DNA of 55,093 bases from Woeseiaceae bacterium (GTDB lineage: Bacteria; Pseudomonadota; Gammaproteobacteria; Steroidobacterales; Woeseiaceae). The notes under the pieces are model-generated. The model was not told where the DNA came from and ran no database searches. It worked only from the letters and a program-made list of their open reading frames with translations. This document shows, in pieces, positions 49,325-55,093 of the stretch. Position 1 is the first letter of the stretch; every line of letters starts with the position of its first letter. Location of the stretch: positions 1-55,093 of the forward strand of contig JANQMR010000035.1 of assembly GCA_028279985.1 (NCBI GenBank), given 5' to 3'. The translations under genes were made by a program, and so were the position numbers.

Positions 49325-49352
49325 AGGTATCAAGATTGAGGTATCAAGATTG
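49325..49352 (+). repeat. 14-bp perfect tandem duplication
   Basis: AGGTATCAAGATTG occurs twice head to tail (49325-49338, 49339-49352) in the leader of the prolyl oligopeptidase gene. Confidence 0.92.
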
Positions 49353-49408
49353 TTCCGTGCCGGTTCGATCGGCCAGGCAGTCGGTGGACCGCGCCGACGG
49401 GGCGGTCT

Positions 49409-50893
49409 TCAGCCGTTGCCGCTACCGTCGAGGAATATCGGCGCGAGGTAGAGCGCGACGGTCGATACCAGGACCACCCCGATCAGGTTCAACGCCAGGC
49501 CGGCCTTGGCCATTTTGGGGATCGTCAAAAGCCCCGAGCCGAACACGATGGCGTTCGGCGGCGTGGCCACCGGCAGCATGAATGCGCAGCTTGCCGCCAG
49601 GGTCACCGGTACCGTCAGGACGATCGGATCGACGCCCGACTCGATGGCAATCGCACCGACCACCGGCAGGAAGGTCGCCGTGGTTGCGATGTTGCTCGTC
49701 AGCTCGGTTAAGAAGATGATCATCGCCGCGGCGGCGATCACGACCAGCACCAGCGGCATGTCGCCGACGGCCTGCAGGTTCGAACCCAGCCATTCGGCAA
49801 GTCCGGTATTGCTGACGGCGGCCGCCAGGGTCAGGCCGCCGCCGAACAGGATTAGCACGCTCCACGGCAATTGCTCGGCGTACTTCCAGCGCAGGAGCAG
49901 CGGGTCTTTCTTGCTGCCGCTCGGCACCAGGAACAGGGCGACCGCGCCGGCCATCGCTATCCCCGAATCGTCCAGCGCGCCCAGCCCCGGCAATCCGGTC
50001 AGTATCGGTCGCGTCACCCACAACAGCGCCATACCAACGAAAACGATCGCAACGCGGGTCTCGGGCGCCGAGATCGGCCCGAGCTGGTCCTTCATGCGCC
50101 TGAGCTCGGCCCGCCCTTCGGGGGAAGTCTTGAAGTCGATGTTGAACACGACCCGGGTCAATACCAGCCAGGCGAGCGGCAGCATCAGCGCCGAGAGCGG
50201 CAGGCCGACCAGCATCCAGCTCGCAAAGTCGATGCGCGTGCCGTAGTTCTCCTGCATGAAGGCGGCCAGCATCGCATTCGGCGCCGTGCCGACCAGTGTC
50301 GCCATGCCGCCGATCGTCGCGCCGTAGGCGACCCCCAGCAACAGCGCGTACTGGAAATCCTCCCGCGCGCGTGCATCCAGCGCGGTGACGGTCTTGTGGA
50401 TCACCGCGATGATCGACACGGCGATCGGCAACAACATCATCGTCGTCGAGGTGTTCATGACCCACATGCTGAGCAGCCCGCTCGCCAGCATGAAGGCGCC
50501 GATCAGCGACCGGCCGTTGGTCCCGGCGAGCTGCAGCACGTTGAGTGCGATGCGCCGGTGCAGGTTCCAGCGTTGCATCGCAAACGCGACGATGAATCCG
50601 CCGAGGAACAGGAAAATGACCTTGTTGGAATAAGGCGCCGCGGTGTTCTGGATGCTGGCGATGTCGAGTAACGGAAAACACAGCAGCGGCAGTAGCGCGG
50701 TGACGGCGATCGGCACGGCTTCGGTCGCCCACCAGACGGCCATCAACACGCCCATCGCGGCAGTGCGCCACGCGGCTTCGGTCAAGCCTTCCGGCGCGCC
50801 CGCCGCCAGCATCAGCGCGGCCAGCCCCGGTCCGAGCCATAGTCCGATCCGTTGATGTCGCGCACGAGGGCCGTATTCGTCCCGCTCAGTCAT
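49409..50893 (-). CDS. DASS-family anion/sodium symporter (SLC13 type)
   Basis: A 494-residue inner-membrane transporter with about 12 hydrophobic segments in two inverted repeats. Substrate/Na+ clamp motifs are MNTSTTMMLLP (~140-150) and TSNIATTATFLP (~395-406), the SNT motifs of VcINDY-like dicarboxylate carriers. Other features are AVPIAVTALLPL and the LPVATPPNAIVFGSG near the C terminus. Likely imports dicarboxylates such as succinate with sodium. Same strand as prolyl oligopeptidase but 97 bases upstream with repeats between, so possibly separate. Confidence 0.9.
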   Translation of the reverse strand: MTERDEYGPRARHQRIGLWLGPGLAALMLAAGAPEGLTEAAWRTAAMGVLMAVWWATEAVPIAVTALLPLLCFPLLDIASIQNTAAPYSNKVIFLFLGGFIVAFAMQRWNLHRRIALNVLQLAGTNGRSLIGAFMLASGLLSMWVMNTSTTMMLLPIAVSIIAVIHKTVTALDARAREDFQYALLLGVAYGATIGGMATLVGTAPNAMLAAFMQENYGTRIDFASWMLVGLPLSALMLPLAWLVLTRVVFNIDFKTSPEGRAELRRMKDQLGPISAPETRVAIVFVGMALLWVTRPILTGLPGLGALDDSGIAMAGAVALFLVPSGSKKDPLLLRWKYAEQLPWSVLILFGGGLTLAAAVSNTGLAEWLGSNLQAVGDMPLVLVVIAAAAMIIFLTELTSNIATTATFLPVVGAIAIESGVDPIVLTVPVTLAASCAFMLPVATPPNAIVFGSGLLTIPKMAKAGLALNLIGVVLVSTVALYLAPIFLDGSGNG

Positions 50894-51354
50894 CGTGAAT
50901 CATGCCTGCCTACGTCTCCGGTCACCGGTTGGCCGGCGCGACAGCGTAGCGAATCCGAGGGCCGCCGTCGTCATTTTTTGTTGTTGCAGCACATGTTGTG
51001 TATTGCTCGCCTTCGCATACAAGATGTAGTAGCATTCGCACGTACCATTCCGGTACGCACGGAGATGAGATGTAGTAAGGCAATGCGGGTCGGCTGCCAT
51101 GCCGGACGCATGAATCTTCGGCAGGCGCCGCGTGCTTCCTCTCAACACGCCGCCTGAGCGGCCGTCAGACGAACGGTTACGTCCGGAGACCAAGCGGCTA
51201 CTCGTGTGGGGGCGAATACCGCGGAATGTCATCGCAACACTGATGTTTCGGTTGTTCCATTGCGCTTCGCACCAAGCCTGAGCCATCTTCCGCTTACGTT
51301 TGCCGCCCAGTTTTCTGGGCGGCTTTTTTACCCCAATTTCGTAAGGATCGAGTG
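50894..51354. other. Intergenic region with orphan terminator
   Basis: 461 bases without a credible gene. It holds a CGTACC-N5-GGTACG hairpin near 51039-51055 and two copies of AGATGTAGTA about 44 bases apart. A perfect intrinsic terminator on the plus strand lies at 51302-51329, with no plus-strand gene before it. A small RNA ending at that terminator is possible. Confidence 0.5.
51302..51329 (+). terminator. Intrinsic terminator, no upstream gene
   Basis: Stem GCCGCCCAG / CTGGGCGGC with a TTTT loop and six T following. The nearest plus-strand gene upstream ends more than 4 kb away, so it must end an unannotated transcript or protect the next gene. Confidence 0.9.
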
Positions 51355-52173
51355 ATGCCGATTCGATGGCTGACGGTATTGATTCTGGCCGCGCAGGGCG
51401 TGCTGCCCGGCTGCGCCTCCGGTCCGCCGAATACGCCGTATCCGGCGTTCGTGGCGGTGGACAGCCTGCCCGACGTGTTCATGGCCGAGCTGCCCGGTAT
51501 CCGCGCCAAACAGTTCGGCGGCGACGCCGATCTGCGTACGGCCGCAAACCGGGTGGACCTGCCGCCGGCATGGCAGGGCACGACCGGTGCATCGCCCGGC
51601 AAGAGTCTCGAGATCTTCGTGCTGCGCGGCGAATTGCTCGTCGCCGACCTCAGATTGGGCGCGGGCGGTTACGCCTACCTGCCGCCGGGCACGCTCGGAT
51701 TCAATCTCGGCACCGCCACCGGCGCGCGAGTATTGTACTTCCTGGACGACGTCGATCCGCTCGCGGTCATTCGAACGCCGCTGATTCTCGACAGTCGCCT
51801 GGTCGAATGGCAGCCTGCCGGAACGCCCGGGCTTTGGAGCAAGGCGCTCAGGACCGATCCGGGTAGCGGTGCCAGAACCTGGCTGCTGAGAATCGAGCCC
51901 GGCGCGAGCCTGGGCTGGGAGCGTATCGCAACGTCTCGCGAGGGTTATCTATTGAGCGGCTCGTACCAACACAGCGAATGTGTAGACGGCGAAACCCTGA
52001 CCTGGCAGTACGCGCCGGGCGGCTATTTCCGTCGGCCCGCGGGCGTTGTCAACGGCGGGCCGGATGCCCGCGCCATCGAAGAGTCGGTATGGTTCCTGCG
52101 CGAACCTTCCAACGCGAAGGTGACACCGGTTGCCGCTTGTACCGCCGATTTGTCGGATGACGGCATCCGCTGA
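51355..52173 (+). CDS. Cupin-like (DUF4437-type) lipoprotein
   Basis: A 272-residue protein. The signal sequence ends in a lipobox LPGC-A (~19-22). Two beta-rich halves follow, with cupin-like patterns: LEIFVLRGELLVADLRLGAGGYAYLPPG split at ~83-110, and SREGYLLSGSYQH with YAPGGYFRRPAG at ~200-230. I lean to the DUF4437 cupin family; metal-binding histidines are mostly missing, so enzymatic activity is doubtful. ATG 51355 is preceded by AAGGAT; GTG 51352 is possible. The GbsR-type regulator gene converges on it. Confidence 0.65.
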   Translation: MPIRWLTVLILAAQGVLPGCASGPPNTPYPAFVAVDSLPDVFMAELPGIRAKQFGGDADLRTAANRVDLPPAWQGTTGASPGKSLEIFVLRGELLVADLRLGAGGYAYLPPGTLGFNLGTATGARVLYFLDDVDPLAVIRTPLILDSRLVEWQPAGTPGLWSKALRTDPGSGARTWLLRIEPGASLGWERIATSREGYLLSGSYQHSECVDGETLTWQYAPGGYFRRPAGVVNGGPDARAIEESVWFLREPSNAKVTPVAACTADLSDDGIR

Positions 52174-52190
52174 CGCGTTGTGCCGCGGGC

Positions 52191-52715
52191 TCACTTTCTT
52201 ACGACTTTGGCGATTCCCTTGCCGAGCTTCATCAGCTTTTTGAGCGTCGTCGTCGGGATGTCGTTGATCTCCTCGTACCAACCGCTGATCGTCTCGACGA
52301 ACTCGAGCATGTTGTGAATCCGCGCCTTGGTTGCGGCGTCGGTGTCCGATTCGCCGTTCACCTCGTCGGCGCAGCGCCTCAGCATTGACAGCGTCGGGTT
52401 GAGTTCGCGCTGCTTGCGCTGTTCGATGATGACCCGGAACAGCTCCCAGACGTCGTGGATACACTCGAAGTAGTCGCGGCGGTCGCCCAGCACATGGGTC
52501 ATGCGCACCAGGCCGTAACTCTGAAGCTCCCGGATGCTGGTGCTGACGTTGGAGCGTGCGACCGACAGCAACTCGCAGATCTGGTCCGCCGTCAGCGGTT
52601 TCGGCGACAGGTACAGGAGCGCCTGTATTTGGGCGACGGTGCGGTTGGTGCCCCAGCGTGTCCCCATCTCGCCCCAGTGCAGGACGTACTTTTCTACTGC
52701 AGGTGACAGGTGCAT
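52191..52715 (-). CDS. GbsR/MarR-family transcriptional regulator
   Basis: A 174-residue winged-helix regulator. Residues ~20-95 hold the DNA-binding domain (NRTVAQIQALLYLSPKPLTADQI, then LLSVARSNVSTSIRELQSYGLV). GDRRDYFECIHDVWELF follows, typical of the GbsR branch, and a helical dimerisation tail with a lysine-rich end. GbsR proteins sense small ligands such as choline or respond to osmolytes; the ligand here is unknown. GAGGGA precedes ATG 52715. A palindrome overlaps its own promoter, suggesting autorepression. Confidence 0.85.
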   Translation of the reverse strand: MHLSPAVEKYVLHWGEMGTRWGTNRTVAQIQALLYLSPKPLTADQICELLSVARSNVSTSIRELQSYGLVRMTHVLGDRRDYFECIHDVWELFRVIIEQRKQRELNPTLSMLRRCADEVNGESDTDAATKARIHNMLEFVETISGWYEEINDIPTTTLKKLMKLGKGIAKVVRK

Positions 52716-52727
52716 AGGATTCCCTCT

Positions 52728-52745
52728 TTTCTGTCTTGACAGAAA
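52728..52745. promoter_or_regulatory. Palindromic operator of the GbsR-type gene
   Basis: TTTCTGTCTTGACAGAAA is a perfect 8+2+8 palindrome located 12 bases before the start codon and overlapping the -10 box by three bases. Its place fits an autorepressor site. Confidence 0.65.
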
Positions 52746-52771
52746 TTACCGAATTTACTCCGCGGTTTCAA
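52743..52771 (-). promoter_or_regulatory. Sigma-70 promoter of the GbsR-type gene
   Basis: On the minus strand TTGAAA (52771-52766) and TAATTT (52748-52743) are separated by exactly 17 bases. Confidence 0.6.
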
Positions 52772-52907
52772 TTGGTAGGAGTGTTTGCGCTGTGGGTACG
52801 AAGTTTGCCGGTGTCCACGCTACCGGGGTTAGGCATGTGTTCCTGCGGTAAGCTCTAAAAGCCACACCTGAAAACGCCGAATGCTTTACCAGCACACCTA
52901 CGCTAGC

Positions 52908-53876
52908 TCACGGCACCGTCGCCGTTGCCACCACCCGCCGCGGCGCCGGCCAGCCCTCGATCGTCCGGTCGGGTTGCGCCGGGTCCAGCGCTTCGGCCAG
53001 CGATTCGAACGGCATCCAGTCGGTGCTGCGCTGCTCGTCGATCGTGGTCTGCGATTCGTCGACGACCGCGATGTCCCGGAAGCCGCTGCGGGCCAGCCAG
53101 GTCTCGAGCTCGGTGACGGTCGGTAACAGCCACACGTTCTTCATCCGCGCATAACGGTCCGGCGGCGTGAAGGCGCAAGCCGTCCCGCCCGGCAGGAACA
53201 GGGTCTCGAGCACGAGTTGCCCGCCCGGCCGCAAGGTTCCGCGCAACTGCCGCAGATGGTCGATCGGCGAGCGCTGGTGATAGAGGACACCCATCGAAAA
53301 CGTCGTGTCGAACGCCCGCGACTCCGGCGGAAGCTCGTGCAGGCGCAGCGGCAAGACCTGGACCGGGACCGTGGGCGCGAAATGTCGGAGCGCTGCGAAT
53401 TGGGCGACGTAGAGTAAGGTCGGATCGATGCCGATCACGCTCCCGGCGCCGACGCCGGCCATTCTGAGGGCGTAATAGCCGTTGCCCGAGCCCACGTCGA
53501 GCACCCGCCGCCCGGCCAGCGGATGGAGATGATCGCGGACGCGGTTCCATTTGAGGTGACTGCGCCACTCGGCGTCGACGGTCACGCCGCAGATCTCGAA
53601 CGGTCCCTTGCGCCAGGGTGCGAGCGTTTGCAGGGTGCTCGCCACTATCCGGCGCGCCTGGTCCGGGACCGGCCGGCCGAGCCTGATGACGTCGTCGTTC
53701 AGCGTCGGATCGGACCGTTTGAGGTAGGGTAAGGCGCCTACCGCCTCGCGCCATCGGGACAGGTCGCCGTGGGCGGCGGGCGAAAGCCGCTGCCGGCACA
53801 AGGGCTCCAGGGTGGCCGTCCAATCGTTCAGGCCGGCTGCCGTCAGCGCCGCGCGAATGCCGAAGTAGCCGAGCAT
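52908..53876 (-). CDS. cmoB: tRNA U34 carboxymethyltransferase CmoB
   Basis: A 322-residue enzyme (E. coli CmoB has 323). It transfers the carboxymethyl group of carboxy-S-adenosylmethionine to 5-hydroxyuridine at position 34 of tRNA, making cmo5U. SAM-type motifs are RVLDVGSGNGYYALRM (~122-137), VIGIDPTLL and FDTTFSMGVLYHQRSP. The segment GVTVDAEWRSHLKWNRV is characteristic. ATG 53876 lies two bases after the cmoA stop, so the two genes are co-translated. Confidence 0.95.
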   Translation of the reverse strand: MLGYFGIRAALTAAGLNDWTATLEPLCRQRLSPAAHGDLSRWREAVGALPYLKRSDPTLNDDVIRLGRPVPDQARRIVASTLQTLAPWRKGPFEICGVTVDAEWRSHLKWNRVRDHLHPLAGRRVLDVGSGNGYYALRMAGVGAGSVIGIDPTLLYVAQFAALRHFAPTVPVQVLPLRLHELPPESRAFDTTFSMGVLYHQRSPIDHLRQLRGTLRPGGQLVLETLFLPGGTACAFTPPDRYARMKNVWLLPTVTELETWLARSGFRDIAVVDESQTTIDEQRSTDWMPFESLAEALDPAQPDRTIEGWPAPRRVVATATVP

Positions 53877-53878
53877 GT

Positions 53879-54658
53879 TCAGCGGATCGCGACGATGGAT
53901 ACGAAGTTGAAATACCGCAGCCATACGCCGACATGGCTGAAACCCGCCGCCTCGAGTCGCCTCCGGTGCGCCGCGACGGTTTCCGGGACCAGCACGTTTT
54001 CGAGCGCGGCGCGCTTGCGCGCGATTTCGAGGGCGCTGTAGCGATTGCGCCGCTTGTGCTCGTGATGCAGGTCCACGAGCAGGCGTTCCATTGCCGGGTC
54101 CGGATCGACGACTTTTTCGGACAGGACCAGCACGCCGCCGTCGTTCAGGCCGTCGCGAACGCGCCGGATCAGCCGGTCGCGGTCGGCGGGCTCGATGAAC
54201 TGCAGGGTGTAATTGAGCACCGCCATCGACGCGTTGCGTATGACCGTCTCGCGGATGTCGCCCAGGATCACCTCGATCGCCGGTCCGGTTTCGGTATCGA
54301 CACTTACGCTGCGGTCGGCGGCGAGGATCTCCCGGCAGCGCTCGACCATCGCCCGGGCGTTGTCGATCGCCAGGATTCGGCAATCCGGGATCTCTTTCGC
54401 TTTAATCGCCTGACGCATCGCCGTCGTGGCCGCGCCTAGCGAGCAGCCGAGGTCGTAACAACGGGTTCCCGAACGGACGAACCTGGCCGCCAGGGAACCG
54501 ATCGCCTCGATCGAGGCCAGGTAGCCCGGAATGGAGCGTTTCAGCATGTCGGGGAACACGCCGGCGACGGTCGCGTCGAAACGGAAGGGTTCGCGAAGGG
54601 ATTCGAGGTCGGACTCGTCCGCGTAGATTCTGTCTTCAGCCATGTTTTCGGCGCTCAT
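53879..54658 (-). CDS. cmoA: Carboxy-S-adenosyl-L-methionine synthase CmoA
   Basis: A 259-residue enzyme making carboxy-SAM from SAM and prephenate. It shows FPDMLKRSIPGYLASIEAIG, then the nucleotide site YDLGCSLGAATTAMR (~69-82), AIDNARAMVERCR, VLNYTLQFIEP and VLSEK, all as in E. coli CmoA. ATG 54658 has GGAGG too close upstream; the Met at codon 6 could be the real start. First gene of cmoA-cmoB, divergent from the M15 peptidase gene. Confidence 0.95.
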   Translation of the reverse strand: MSAENMAEDRIYADESDLESLREPFRFDATVAGVFPDMLKRSIPGYLASIEAIGSLAARFVRSGTRCYDLGCSLGAATTAMRQAIKAKEIPDCRILAIDNARAMVERCREILAADRSVSVDTETGPAIEVILGDIRETVIRNASMAVLNYTLQFIEPADRDRLIRRVRDGLNDGGVLVLSEKVVDPDPAMERLLVDLHHEHKRRNRYSALEIARKRAALENVLVPETVAAHRRRLEAAGFSHVGVWLRYFNFVSIVAIR

Positions 54659-54709
54659 GCCTCCGGCGCTTCAACCGGCGCTCAAGGGGTGGGACAATGT
54701 CGGACCATT

Positions 54710-55093
54710 ATGCTACGCGAACTACACGCCGAACTGGGCATCCCCTCCGATTACGGCGCCGGCGGCAGTCCTCCGGCTTTCGCCGAGGCCCTCGACCTGG
54801 TCGAGGTCGGTCCCAACCTGATCGGCCGGATACAAAGGCTGACGCCCGAGGCGGCCGGGTGCTGGCGGGCGATGGTCGAAGCCGCCGGCATCGACGGCGT
54901 GACCCTGCTGCTGGTGTCGGGGTTTCGCAGCGTCGAATACCAGGCGGGCCTGATTCGCAAGAAAATCCAGGCCGGGCAAGGTATCGGCCGGATTCTGGCG
55001 GTCAATGCCGCGCCCGGATTCAGCGAGCACCATACCGGCAAGGCGGTAGACATTGCGACGCCGGGATCTAGGCCTTTGACCGAGGATTTCGAG
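54710..55093 (+). CDS. D-alanyl-D-alanine carboxypeptidase, M15B (partial)
   Basis: 128 codons are visible before the window ends with no stop. The pattern is VanY/M15B: LLLVSGFRSVEYQAGLIRKK split around ~80-97, GQGIGRIL, and AAPGFSEHHTGKAVDI (~104-119) with the zinc-ligand His and Asp. These peptidases trim the terminal D-Ala of peptidoglycan stems. No signal peptide at this start (MLRELHAELG), so either the true start differs or it is cytoplasmic. Truncated by the window edge. Confidence 0.85.
   Translation, partial: MLRELHAELGIPSDYGAGGSPPAFAEALDLVEVGPNLIGRIQRLTPEAAGCWRAMVEAAGIDGVTLLLVSGFRSVEYQAGLIRKKIQAGQGIGRILAVNAAPGFSEHHTGKAVDIATPGSRPLTEDFE

Noticed and set aside
50900..51286. Minus-strand frame in the region before the cupin lipoprotein
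   Set aside because: No start signal and low-complexity translation; the region looks non-coding.

Overview
The window reads as a chromosome segment of a GC-rich gammaproteobacterium. Evidence is the CmoA-CmoB pair, a birA-coaX-SPOR-tRNA-Thr order, an OxyR with the enteric-type cysteine pair, two TonB-dependent receptors, a UrcA protein, and a 23S-5S rRNA tail close to the E. coli sequence. An aerobic, marine or soil-type heterotroph near the Woeseiales/Steroidobacterales/Chromatiales would fit, but I cannot place it further from sequence alone.

Layout. 1-510: end of an rRNA operon (23S 3' end, 5S, terminator). 490-20065: ordinary chromosome. It holds UrcA, TonB receptor, ABC exporter, DECR-like SDR, second TonB receptor, lipase, two arginine-deiminase-superfamily enzymes around an SPFH protein, M61 peptidase, EamA transporter, lipid kinase, plsY, and an overlapping birA-coaX-SPOR run ending at tRNA-Thr(TGT). 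20095-34785: an integrated island of about 14.6 kb. It is bounded by a 47-bp direct repeat of the tRNA-Thr 3' half with one mismatch, and a tyrosine integrase sits beside the distal repeat. 34786-36920: a second accessory block with a MqsR-MqsA-SecB-like toxin-antitoxin-chaperone operon. It ends in what looks like a third, degenerate copy of the tRNA-Thr 3' half. 36921-55093: ordinary chromosome again. It holds an outer-membrane barrel, GDPD, a TPR/TolB-like membrane protein, an oxyR/dps/peroxiredoxin-glutaredoxin stress cluster, an Ada-AlkA fusion plus Ogt, prolyl oligopeptidase, DASS transporter, cupin lipoprotein, GbsR-type regulator, cmoB-cmoA, and a truncated M15 carboxypeptidase.

The main interest is the island. 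At its tRNA end lies a two-gene short-Argonaute system. The Argonaute (22164-23765) closely resembles the SPARTA-type short pAgo and has no PIWI catalytic acids. Its partner (20381-22213) has an Mrr-like restriction-endonuclease fold domain, a TIR-like domain and an APAZ-type C terminus. In the TIR-like domain the residue aligned to the SPARTA catalytic Glu is not Glu, so the effector chemistry may differ from known SPARTA. A RES-domain protein (predicted NAD+-consuming) converges on it. The rest of the island (AlpA-like factor, PrimPol-helicase, palindrome-rich tract, terminase-small-subunit-like gene, several unknowns, SMI1/KNR4 protein, integrase) looks like a phage satellite. No capsid, tail or large-terminase genes are visible.

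A recurrent chromosomal oddity is the presence of short (10-15 bp) tandem duplications in intergenic DNA at six or more places.
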